Below are positions 1-9,485 of a stretch of 64,000 nt of DNA, piece after piece. The stretch covers positions 2,418,001 through 2,482,000 of the forward strand of contig NC_035795.1 in NCBI RefSeq assembly GCF_001653235.2. Direction: 5' to 3'. This DNA comes from Pochonia chlamydosporia 170. Its lineage: Eukaryota; Ascomycota; Sordariomycetes; Hypocreales; Clavicipitaceae. Within the stretch, counting starts at the first letter, position 1. Each line of letters opens with the position of its first letter. The notes below the pieces were generated by a model. It saw only the letters and a program-made list of their open reading frames with translations, did no database searches and had not been told where the DNA came from. Made by a program: the position numbers and the translations under genes.

Positions 1-188
1 AGGGTATTACGGTGCAGAATGTCACTCAGCAGCAGAGTGGCGGCAGTGGCGGCTCAAGCGGTAACTCTTCCACGAATGGTACGTCTGACGGCAAGCCCAA
101 GGATAGTGCTGGTACGGCAATGGGAGCCAACATCATAGCTTTGGTTACGGTTGTTGCACTGGCGTCTGGATTTGTCATGGGTCTGTGA
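1..188 (+). CDS. 3' end of a GPI-anchor-like surface protein (partial)
   Basis: Only the last 61 codons and the TGA at 186-188 lie in the window; the codon frame starts at base 3. The visible peptide is a Gly/Ser/Asn-rich spacer with Asn-X-Thr/Ser sites, then a small-residue stretch (DSAGTAMGAN), then a hydrophobic tail of about 17 residues (from IIALVTVV) running to the very C-terminus with no charged residues after it. That arrangement is what a GPI-attachment signal looks like in fungal cell-surface and cupredoxin-like serine-rich proteins. The catalytic or binding part is outside the window, so the family is not identifiable. A plain C-terminal membrane anchor is the alternative. Confidence 0.6.
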   Translation, partial: GITVQNVTQQQSGGSGGSSGNSSTNGTSDGKPKDSAGTAMGANIIALVTVVALASGFVMGL

Positions 189-625
189 GAGCACTTTGAG
201 CGATGCAGAAGTGAGATTTTATGATGAGTGATGTTTCTATTATCTATGGGCATTGTGGATGCCATGCAGCGATGCAGCGCCATGCTAAATGTATGTACAT
301 GGATGAATTGAGAAGGAAAGAGAGAAAAGGGAAAAAAAGGGCAAAATATATATGCAGAAGATGTCCAGGGTATATAAAGTTGAAATCGCCATCAAAATTC
401 GCACCATCCTGATCCAATGTTAGCCGTGAGCCATCTCAACCCGTCCCAGCGGCTCGACTTACCCATCATAACTCGTATCCAAAAAGGAAAAATATTCCTC
501 AGCGTAGCCCAGACACCAGGAACGTTTACATCCCGTGACGGGGCGTAAGGCTGATACCATAAACCCAAAAAAATATACTCGAAAACAATTCACAATGCAA
601 AACCGTTCAAAACTCCAGATGCAAC
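189..625. other. intergenic, convergent 3' ends
   Basis: This AT-rich 3' flank lies between two convergent genes. It holds several TATATA/AATATA-like runs, as expected of fungal polyadenylation regions, and no convincing open frame. Confidence 0.5.
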
Positions 626-2497
626 TCAGCCAGCCTTTGCAGGAAGTTCAATCAACAGCTCCTGCAACACTTTCTTCATGGTGATGCGATGGTTTGGGTT
701 CGGAGTCAACATCTCCTTTACTAGTCGCTCCAACCGGTCTTTAGGGTTGAGCCTTTCTCTGGCTTCAAACATCTCCTCCAACCAAGCACGCATTTGGCTC
801 ACGGCTGGATGGCCATTGCCGTGCTGCTTGTGTGGCATGGAAGGGTTGTTGATGCCCGCGATTAGCCAGTACAGCGGCTTTGGATGATGCCGCCTTGCCC
901 TGCTGTCAGGGAACGTAATCTTGCGCATGACATACAACATGGTGATGCCTAGGGCCCAAACATCCGAAGCAGGACCGCGGAGTTTTGTCCCAATGAACTC
1001 GGGTGGCACATAATAGGGCGTTCCTCCGCCCGATGGGGAGTTTGCGGCGGGAGTTGATAGACCAAAGTCGCAAAGGACGGCTCCACGCTCGGGCGAATAT
1101 AAAATATTGGCTGGTTTGATGTCGTTGTGAACCAATTGTCGGCCGTGGATGTAACCCAGCGCGCTGGCAATGTCGCGCAAGATTCGCATCGCATCATGTC
1201 GACTTCCCATGAACAAGTCATTTTGCTTGTTCCTCCATCGGCTTGGAGCCGTCAAATCCGGAGCATCAACGTGCTCCATATATAGTGACAGATATCGTGC
1301 GTCTCCTCCATAGTACCGCACGATTGATTCATGTTGCAAATCTTCTTGACTTTGACATTCGCGCAGCCACATATCGGCCTGACGAATCACATTTCGCTCA
1401 TGCACATACGGCTTATCGTTCGCATTGGCCACTCTTGTCTTGAGAACTTTGACCGTAACAATATTATCAGGGACTTTCGAGTGGTCTGCGGTGTAAACGG
1501 CGGACAGGGCGGTGGAGGCAATTGGATCGCGTTTGGTTAGATAATATTCGTCGAGTTCACACACGCCAGGTATGGCAATCGTGTCGCCTTTGTCCGCGTC
1601 TAGGAGGGCGTGAGTTGATGCGGCAGAGAGCTCCTTGCTCTCTCTCCCGTTAGGCAGAGGGAACACCAGCGGATCAGCGGCGGGACGGAGGAACATGATG
1701 ACGCCGTCGTCTGCTTGGTTAGAGGCATCTGAGATACGACGCTTGACTCTCTTCTCATCTTCATCTGGGCTCAGTGCTCGCTTCACACTGGAATTGCTAT
1801 TGGAGCTAGTCAGAGAGGATGACTGGTGAGGTAAGGCAGGCCGCGCCTGATACAGTGTGACAGGTCGCTTTTCGAGAATGCGAAAATCCAAAACGGCAAT
1901 GTCGCGAACTCTTATGCGCCATGTGCCGGGCCGCAATGCCTTGATGAGCCCCGGGTTGATGATGTTGGTGTCACCTAGAGGCGGGCTGCCTAGTGAGGAG
2001 GTTTGCGACACCTTGTGTAACGAGATGGGGACGTCGGACTTGTTCAAAAAGATGACCTTGTCACTGGCGGGATCATAATATAACTCGCACCACAATGGCG
2101 GGCGCGGAGCATCGTCCTGGCTCTCTCCAGGAATGCGGACGGAAAACTTGATATCTTTGGAAGTCTGAGTCACAGCTAGCACCTTGTGCTCAGGCTGATC
2201 AGACGAAGCAACTTCAGCACGAAGCGCAAGCCAGCGACAATTATCGCTACCGGGGCTCACGGATCGCGTGCTGTTCAACTTGGTGAGAGGGCGCACGAGA
2301 ATGCGGATGCCCTGTCTGTGGTGGTGGTCCTCGACCTGCAAGTCATCGAGTGAAACATGCTCGTCATTGGGAACGGCGCTTGTCTCCTCGACGCCGAAGC
2401 GATTGAAGCGAGCATCGATTTCAGATTGAGAAAAAGGCTCGGTGCGCTCTTCCGAGACCTCCTCTGAGGCGGTCTCGGGCCTGTGCTCGGCCGCCAT
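626..2497 (-). CDS. Ser/Thr protein kinase with HND (non-RD) catalytic loop
   Basis: The first in-frame ATG (2495-2497) gives 623 residues. The C-terminal ~310 residues form a protein kinase domain: the VTVKVLK lysine, the catalytic loop HNDIKPANIL, DFG (in CDFGLST), a PPE in place of APE, and DVWALGITML in the F-helix. The N-terminal half is Ser/Pro-rich and then holds a beta-rich block with a conserved look (from about GIRILVRPL to IAVLDFRIL) that resembles an FHA-like or similar recognition fold, which I cannot confirm. The catalytic loop has Asn where most kinases have Arg, so it is a non-RD kinase; Lys and Asp are kept, so activity is plausible. The reading frame stays open upstream to about 2860 without another ATG, so an upstream coding exon joined near a CAG at about 2803 is possible. 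Substrate and pathway are unknown. Confidence 0.8.
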   Translation of the reverse strand: MAAEHRPETASEEVSEERTEPFSQSEIDARFNRFGVEETSAVPNDEHVSLDDLQVEDHHHRQGIRILVRPLTKLNSTRSVSPGSDNCRWLALRAEVASSDQPEHKVLAVTQTSKDIKFSVRIPGESQDDAPRPPLWCELYYDPASDKVIFLNKSDVPISLHKVSQTSSLGSPPLGDTNIINPGLIKALRPGTWRIRVRDIAVLDFRILEKRPVTLYQARPALPHQSSSLTSSNSNSSVKRALSPDEDEKRVKRRISDASNQADDGVIMFLRPAADPLVFPLPNGRESKELSAASTHALLDADKGDTIAIPGVCELDEYYLTKRDPIASTALSAVYTADHSKVPDNIVTVKVLKTRVANANDKPYVHERNVIRQADMWLRECQSQEDLQHESIVRYYGGDARYLSLYMEHVDAPDLTAPSRWRNKQNDLFMGSRHDAMRILRDIASALGYIHGRQLVHNDIKPANILYSPERGAVLCDFGLSTPAANSPSGGGTPYYVPPEFIGTKLRGPASDVWALGITMLYVMRKITFPDSRARRHHPKPLYWLIAGINNPSMPHKQHGNGHPAVSQMRAWLEEMFEARERLNPKDRLERLVKEMLTPNPNHRITMKKVLQELLIELPAKAG

Positions 2498-2815
2498 GAG
2501 AAGAGGTTGTTGGCGATGCCTAGCAGAGAGAGCCCATGTGGCCTTGGGAAAATGGCGATATATGAAGGCAGCAATGGGGCTGTGGTGGGGAGCAGTAAGA
2601 CGACGTCTTGTTGGAGACGACGTTGACTCGACTTGGACTTCGACGTTGGCAGGCGCGGAAGGAGCGACCTGAGAAGCGGGAGCACCTGCGGGAGCAACAG
2701 GGCCAGAGTCAGAGGCAGAGGCAGAGGCAGTGGCAGAGGAAGTGGGGGAGGGGCGGGAACCCTTCAGCGGCTGCGGTTCCAGGATGGGCGAACGGGCGAC
2801 CTGGTTGGGGAACAC

Positions 2816-4949
2816 CAGGCAGAAGCAGGCAACAGAAGGAAGAAAGTACTTGACTGGACGAAGTCAATGGTTCTCTGACTGTCTGTCTGGTTGGAAGCCT
2901 CTGTCAGCAGTGTCAGTGTGATTGGTGGCCAGTATGTTTGACTGGGCTGGTGGACGCAAATAGACGGGAAGAGAGCGGGTGCAAGGATCAGCCTCCCGAG
3001 ATGGAGGGAAGGATGTGGATGGATGGATAGGTTAGCAAGCTTCGGAATTTGAAAGAAGAAGAAAAAAGTAAAATCATCAACAACCAACAAAAACATGGCT
3101 GGCCATGCATGCCATAAATGCAGGAACAGGAAGGTTGAATGAGGTAATAGGGCCGCCTTGGGATTCCCTCAAGAGGCGCAGGAGACCATATTTACCATCA
3201 CCAGTCCAGCAACGTGAGATGCCCAGGTGAGAGGCTTGCCCTCGCTCTGGAGGCCTGCTGATGAGTCTCTGGGCCAAGTCTGCCTTTTCTGCCTTTTCCA
3301 ATAGGCTCGATCCGTACAGCCTCAGCCTCAGGAGGGCAGAGTCATCGATGCCTCCAGCAACATGCGGCAACATGGTGAACACACTCGTGTGTGGTCAGCA
3401 CGAGGCGTCAGCCCTAGGTGGCCAGAGCACATACATAAGAAGCAGAACAGCATCTTGACCACGCAGCCGATGCAATGATGTCAACGAGTCCTCACACGAC
3501 GGGTTATGGATTCAAGCGCGTATATTCAGCGTAGTACTCCTGGAACAGCATGTGCGATGGTTTTCTTGCCGGCTTGCTCAGATTTACTTGGTTTCCCGTG
3601 CACCCGCCGTTGCAAAGAGACCCAGTTCAAGTCATGTTCACAAAAATGAAGGCAAATGACCTTACCTGCGATGTATTGAAGCCGTTGTTATCTGCTAAAC
3701 AGGGATGGATCAAGTCCGATGAGCTGAGGACTTGGAACAAAGTTACCATGTCTCCCGGCGAGTCGTTTAAAATAATTTTTGGAGAGGGATGTTTTGGGCA
3801 ATACGGAGAATCAAGCTGTCAATGAAGCAATTTCAGCCACGGTCATAATTTTATTCCAGACGAATAGCCAAGTCGATGGAGAGAACATTTCCTGTCGATT
3901 TTGAATTTGGTCATGGGTTTGATACGAGGACACTTGCTGACCACCAGCACCTGATGGCTTGCGCCTCACCTTCCATTGACTTTCAGCTGGCACCGCCACA
4001 CTTTGCCCACCAGACGGTTTCTCTCTGTTAGCCGTTGGAGTATGGAATACTCCAGAAAACAACCATGGTATCAGTCGTCGATACTCTTGGGCATCACTGC
4101 AATCGAAGGAGACCATTTGTTGGCCATATTTCGTATCAAAGAATCCTTGATATGTGACCATATCTCAAATCGCTTTGTGCCAGGCGAGCTCACGCATCAA
4201 TGAAAGAAATGCACGGCTCTTGTGACCGACTTGTGTCAAGTACCTAGTATGGGTGGGAATGCCAACGCATCAACTTTGTCTGAGCTCTGGGAGCAAAAGA
4301 GGTCACTTGGTTATTCCATTTCTTCATTTCAGCCACAGCGCCTCACAGCCACAGGTCCAAAACAGTGTGCTTGCATTGTCAGCTCACTGTCCGTGCATGT
4401 TTGAGGGCTGCGATCTGTCTCCGGTTGGCCCCATCGTGGAACGGAGGGACCCGCTGACTAGTGCATCATTGGCCCTACGATAAGCCGACCTCATCTTCAT
4501 TGGCCAAACAAAGTGGCGGTGGTGTGCTTCGGAAAGAATGGCGTCCAATGAAACACCATGCCCTCGTTTGCCTCAGGCCGCAATGCGCAGACTTCTGCTT
4601 TCGTGAACACGGCCTCGAGATATGTTGCTAGTACGCGGTCCCCCAGATGGGTGCTCGAGTGTTTTCGTCACGGTGCCCACGGAGACCCATACTGGAAATC
4701 TCTCGTTGCTCCTCCTTTCTCCATGATACACAATCCCTAACACGTACGACTTGCCCGCTCTGTATCCGACAAACTATCACCAACAGTTTTTCGCCATGGA
4801 TTTGACAACTGGTCCCAAGATCTAAATGAGCCTATGTGCCGATTGCACACTGGGCCTCGATTTACAACTGCTTTGACGGGGTTCTCTCTCCCTGTGTCGG
4901 CTCCTTGCACCCCGACGACGACCAGTCGTCTTCCCTCGCAACGCCCGTG
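2816..4949. other. divergent intergenic region
   Basis: This is about 2.1 kb between the kinase (-) and the acidic hypothetical gene (+). It should hold both promoters and leaders, and possibly an N-terminal exon of the kinase near 2816-2860. Small open frames, including a 91-codon one at 3550-3825, show no recognisable domain. Confidence 0.4.
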
Positions 4950-6179
4950 ATGGAAGATCCGACTTGGGCGTGGCCCGCCTGGAAGTTTGGCATGAAGAGA
5001 GATGACCTCTTTACCACCCTCCACGATCAGTACAACACCTTTTCCTTTACTCTCCAAGACCCCGAGGCTTTCCACCACGATGTGTACGAGATTTCTCGCG
5101 ACGCGGATACCGCCCATGAGTTTCACAGGATGATGGCTGATCGACGGCAAATGCGACTCCGTGAGCTTAATGAGTCTCTGGAGACGCTGGCCGTCGAAAT
5201 CATTGCCAATCCGAAGCTCATGGGCACTGAGCAGTGGCAGCACGCCCTGCAGCTCTTCCGAACAAAATCATACGACTCCATTATTCGCTACTTTGCTAGC
5301 TATTTACCTGAGGATTACCTCGATCGTCACGACACTCACTCTACCTCGTCGGCTTCTTTCTCAGAAACCGACACTATTAGCACCGCGGCCAGCAGCGTCG
5401 ACGATGTCCCTTCCCCTTTCATGGACGACGATTTCTTCCCCAACGGTCCCGTCATGACCGCCGAGCCTGATTTGATCAAGGAGAAGCCCTCTCATCATCA
5501 CATTTCTCATCCCCATGGACCCTTGTCGCCCCCACATACAGAGGATGCACAATCGGAGCCGTCTGTATCATCACCACCATCAGACGCAGAGTCGAACGAC
5601 TACTCGACGAACCCACCTTCACGATCCATGTCATTTTCCGGATCTGAATCTGGACACTTGGTCCCTGAACTTATTCGACGACGTTATCTCGAAAAGGAAT
5701 TCGACGAGACGTCTCAGTCAGATGAATGCCACTCCGCTGTCACGTCTGTCTGTGAATCGGTTGAAGGTACCTCGGCTGCAGATGTTGTCAAAGTCCAGTC
5801 GCACCCCGACGAGGACGCTATTGACTTTGATGAGGATGATGACATCCCCACCGCCCAATACCCCGACGATGAATTCGATTACCTTGATATTACCCCTTCT
5901 TTAATCTCTTGCGACGATACCCTAGATTCCGATACCCCTACCCCCCGTCCCGAAGCGGCTGCTGCATCTTACATGGAGTTCCGGTCCGTTGTTTCACATT
6001 CGAAAAAAGCGCCGTCATATCAGCGTTCGCCATCCCCCAAGTGTTGCTTGGTTAGTCGAGGAGCTGGATCTCTAGCACGCGAAGTGCGGAGGAGCCCAGA
6101 AGAGTCGTTGAGTAAAATCCAAAAGTCGGTACAGGACTTCTCGAGGAAACGACCGAAGGCGAGAAGAAGGGTGGACTAG
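4950..6179 (+). CDS. acidic hypothetical protein, fungal
   Basis: The protein is 409 residues from the ATG at 4950. The frame is open back to a stop at 4827-4829, but the only possible earlier start would be GTG, so 4950 is chosen; it has a purine at -3. The first ~135 residues look folded, with many aromatic and charged residues (starting MEDPTWAWPAWKFG) and predicted helices around the QMRLRELNESLETLAVEI stretch. From about residue 140 onward the protein is Ser/Asp/Pro-rich and very acidic (for example DFDEDDDIP), hence probably disordered, and it ends in a short basic tail (KRPKARRRVD) that could be a nuclear localisation signal. I recognise no named family, catalytic motif, signal peptide or membrane segment. 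The gene looks intronless. Confidence 0.7.
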   Translation: MEDPTWAWPAWKFGMKRDDLFTTLHDQYNTFSFTLQDPEAFHHDVYEISRDADTAHEFHRMMADRRQMRLRELNESLETLAVEIIANPKLMGTEQWQHALQLFRTKSYDSIIRYFASYLPEDYLDRHDTHSTSSASFSETDTISTAASSVDDVPSPFMDDDFFPNGPVMTAEPDLIKEKPSHHHISHPHGPLSPPHTEDAQSEPSVSSPPSDAESNDYSTNPPSRSMSFSGSESGHLVPELIRRRYLEKEFDETSQSDECHSAVTSVCESVEGTSAADVVKVQSHPDEDAIDFDEDDDIPTAQYPDDEFDYLDITPSLISCDDTLDSDTPTPRPEAAAASYMEFRSVVSHSKKAPSYQRSPSPKCCLVSRGAGSLAREVRRSPEESLSKIQKSVQDFSRKRPKARRRVD

Positions 6180-8408
6180 CTGCTGCTAACTGGGAGGCAA
6201 ACCCGCTGTATATATGTGAACCTTACTGTACATATCCTGTATCTTATGACACTAACGAACGACCTTTTGATTTCAAAACTACTACGAGCTAAACGCATGG
6301 TCGCCTGGTGCACTCTGTTTTAAAAACAGTCGCTTTGCTTTCATTGGTGATGTCATTTTGGCAAGGCAAACTGAGAACAGATTACGCATACGCCCCATAA
6401 ATAGGGTCTATTTGAACCATCAGCAGAGACCAAAACACGAGGCTTCCGGCTCTGTTTTTAGACTTGAGGTGAGTACATTTTCTTTTTGCAGTGACGGTTC
6501 TACGTACAACATGACCAGACCGAGTGGCCGTGGTGAGTATCACGACGCCAAGATGGTCATGTGCGCCGTCGGTGTGGTGACCCGACATCGGGCTTGTATG
6601 GAGGTCATGCCCGGGTATCGACCCGCCCTATGCAGCTCATTTGATGCCGTCTTTGCTGGTCATTTATAATGGTATTGTTGCGTTTGCCTTGTTTTATTGT
6701 GCGGCAGCATCATGGATTACGACCACGTTGTGGCGGGCGTTTAGTGTTTGCCTCACCCGTTCCTGGATAGTGCAAGGGACGGGATTGTCTGCCTTCGTTT
6801 GTCTTTATGGCAAGCTTGGTTGTTGTTTTTTTATTTGTAAGAGGCATGGCTTGGATGACTTATAAGCTTATGACTTGACTTTTGTATGTATGATATCGTG
6901 GTAAGTTTGAGGTAAGTAGTATTCATTGTCGCTTTTATCTCATACTGGTTGATCGGAGCGCCGCACGTATTGGACAGCAAAGTGCTAGGTGTCTTTCACT
7001 TCAGACGTAACTGTGCTGTTCCGAGCAGCTCATCGTCCTGGAGTTTGCCGTCGAGGTTGGTAACTTGTTCGCGCAGGTTTGTGTGTCGTTGCGCGATATG
7101 CAAGGTGTCCATTCTGCCCTCTGTTGTTATCGCACATAGTATTCTACCATATTTCTTGTATCAAATGGATATATTTTGCAGAATAATACACTCGTATGAC
7201 GCTTACACTCAGGTGCGAAGTGAGCTCGTGCCTACGAATTGAGAAATAAACAATACGATTTAACGAATACCACTACTACCCTGACATCGTAGCAGTTCCC
7301 GATGTCAGCCACGATCATCCAGCAAAATCTTGAAAATTGGCATAAACAATGCGTTTTCTGCGTCTATGCTTCTGGACTCCTAAGCACTGCATCAGGAGAT
7401 AAACCCCGCCTGAAGATGAAGTACCTACGCCTTGAGTCGACACGTCGCAGACTTCTGTAACCGCGCCCTCTCCATCGTGAATGCAAGCTGTACGGCGCTA
7501 AACCAGACCCATTGTAAGAGACATCTTCACCGTACCGTACATGATTTGCGAAACGATTTGCGCCGGGAGATTTCCATTCAGCCGGAGATCCCGCTGCTCC
7601 GCGCGTTTGGGGATGCGACAACTGAAACCTGAAACGTCGGAGGCGCAGACCACAAGGCGAGTTTGGCCAGTCGAGCAACTTGGTGTAAGCTGAAAAAGTA
7701 GCTTTGTTTAACTCTATTAGTTTAAGAATTAGTGTTGCGGAAGAGGCTGGGCGATAAAAGTAACATTTTAGGCGTAAGTATAACCATCGCAGCCTTTCCA
7801 AGCCGCGGCTTTGGATATCGCCACGAAGAGAGTAGGGATGAACGTGTAAAACGAGCAAAAATAAATCTTGGCCGTCAATTTCGTAACCCTTGTCGTATTC
7901 TCGTCTTGGAATTCATGTTTTCCCTGAACGACGTAGTTGAGTCCATCTCCGCAACGGCACGAACTACCGCCTCAAACACGTCCCATTCAGGGGACACCCT
8001 GTCTCGTTAAAACCCCGAAGTAAACGTTCAAAATAAGCTACCAATCGCATCTAAATAGAAGTTTAAAACAGCTCTAAAAAGGAACAGTTCTAAAACAGTC
8101 CACAATTCGCAGATCCTAGCGTTCATCCACTGATGCCCAGCTCGGACAACGACTTACACGAACATCCGCCTTGAGACCTTCACATATCAAGACATCACAT
8201 AGTTGGAAACAGGGTACAATTAGAACCATCGTAAATTGAAACACACTAATAAGAGCAAAACCTGTAGAAACACCAAATTCCATGGGTGCAATACCAGATC
8301 ACTGGCCCTTCTTTACCCCCAAGCCCTGTCTTCATACTGCTCTGCAGTTTCGTCATCCCGCGTGAGTGTTGTAAGTTTTTGTTTGTCTTGTATTTGGTAT
8401 TGTGTAGT
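6180..8408. other. intergenic, gene-poor
   Basis: This is about 2.2 kb between the acidic hypothetical gene and the Egh16-like gene (convergent). I see only short open frames without domain signal. The 7.2-8.2 kb part has short AT-rich repeated phrases (two near-copies of AACAG[C/T]TCTAAAA near 8070-8095), which could be a decayed repeat, but I cannot identify an element. Confidence 0.4.
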
Positions 8409-9485
8409 TTAGGCTGTGAACTCGATGGCGCGGGTCTCGCTGTCGATACGCTTGACAAAGGCGCCGACGTCCATGTCACGCTTGTTGTTGTTGTTGCCAT
8501 TTTTAGCGTTGCCGTTGTTTCCAGCATTACCATTGTTGCCGTTGTTTCCAGCGTTTTTGTTGCCGTTGTTACCAGCATTACCATTGTTGCCGTTGTTACC
8601 AGCGTTGTTGTTGCCGTTGTTTCCAGCATTACCATTGTTGCCGTTGTTACCAGCGTTGTTGTTGCCATTACCATTGTTGCCGTTGTTACCAGCGTTGTTG
8701 TTGCCGTTGTTTCCAGCATTACCATTGTTGCCGTTGTTACCAGCGTTGTTGTTGCCGTTGTTACCAGCGTTGTTGTTGCCGTTGTTTCCAGCGTTGTTGT
8801 TACCGTTGTTGTTACCGTTGTTTCCAGCGTTGTTGTTGCCGGCATTGTTGGCGCCGTTTGGTGTCGTTCCATTGTTACCGCCAACCATTTGAACAGGAAC
8901 AATACCACCGAAAGGACCAGCCCGAGCAGGGTTCTGGCAACGAACCAAGCAGACGTTGTCCTGGCCAGCAACCTGACCGGTGCACTGCTGGTTGGCGGGA
9001 ATAGCGGCGGTAAGAGGATGATCGGTTTTAGCGCCAGCATTGTTACGGCCACGGTTCCCCTCAACGTTTTGGGTAACTTGGATGTTCTGCCAGGACTGGG
9101 CAGTGCCATCCGAGTTAATCATGCAGGTGTAGGGGCCGGCACCATCGCCGTTGACCTGGTGCAGAGTCATCTGGACGTTGCCACCTTGAGAGACCTGGGG
9201 AAGTTGGCCGCCCATCTCGGCCATGATAGCCTTCGTACCAGATTCGACATTGTTGTCACCGGCACCAACCGTCTCACCCACAGTCTTTGCGGCCTGACCT
9301 CGGAAACGAGTGGCATCCTGCTGGAAAGGGTTTCGACGGGTTCCATCTCGAGGAGTGCTGGTGTCAACACCCAGAGCCATGCCCTGGCCACCAGCGTCGC
9401 CGACAGCGTTGGTGATGACGCTGTGACCCGAGACAAGCTGGGCAGCAAAGATGGCGGAAGTAGCGAGAAGAGCCTTGAAAGACAT
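8409..9485 (-). CDS. secreted Egh16-like (GAS1/MAS-type) protein with Asn-Gly repeat tail
   Basis: The protein is 358 residues and intronless. Residues 1-20 are a clear signal peptide; the predicted mature chain begins at His21 (HSVITNAVG). Residues 21 to ~205 match the Egh16-like family (DUF3129; Blumeria gEgh16, Magnaporthe GAS1/MAS appressorium proteins): the [19 protein letters not shown] block, FRG, a Cys pair in the CTGQ...CLVRC region and PFGG are as I know them. Residues 215-328 are a low-complexity tail of AGNNGNN-type units. The C-terminus carries two dibasic KR sites (335-336 and 345-346). Family members are linked to appressorium formation or penetration in plant and insect pathogens; the biochemical role is not settled. 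A TATA-like site lies about 200 bp upstream. Confidence 0.88.
   Translation of the reverse strand: MSFKALLATSAIFAAQLVSGHSVITNAVGDAGGQGMALGVDTSTPRDGTRRNPFQQDATRFRGQAAKTVGETVGAGDNNVESGTKAIMAEMGGQLPQVSQGGNVQMTLHQVNGDGAGPYTCMINSDGTAQSWQNIQVTQNVEGNRGRNNAGAKTDHPLTAAIPANQQCTGQVAGQDNVCLVRCQNPARAGPFGGIVPVQMVGGNNGTTPNGANNAGNNNAGNNGNNNGNNNAGNNGNNNAGNNGNNNAGNNGNNGNAGNNGNNNAGNNGNNGNGNNNAGNNGNNGNAGNNGNNNAGNNGNNGNAGNNGNKNAGNNGNNGNAGNNGNAKNGNNNNKRDMDVGAFVKRIDSETRAIEFTA
8502..8843 (-). repeat. in-frame tandem repeat encoding AGNNGNN units
   Basis: About 340 bp encode residues 215-328 of the Egh16-like protein. The basic unit is AGNNGNN plus N or GN (24 or 27 nt). At least the distal half is organised as a higher-order 51-nt unit, AGNNGNNGN followed by AGNNGNNN, present about four to five times with one shortened copy (GNGNNN) and one K variant. 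Runs of GTTGTT on the + strand show how slippage could expand or contract it. Confidence 0.9.

Noticed and set aside
3550..3825. 91-codon open frame starting with ATG in the kinase upstream region
   Set aside because: There is no recognisable domain or composition signal and no splice-supported extension. Length is within chance expectation.
7364..7858. 164-codon minus-strand open frame
   Set aside because: The product is Arg/Leu/Ser-rich without domain signal, in a region with no promoter-like context.
7240..8270. Possible decayed transposon or MITE with short AT-rich repeated phrases
   Set aside because: I found no terminal inverted repeats, target-site duplication or transposase/reverse-transcriptase motif. 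A repeat-library search would be needed to decide.
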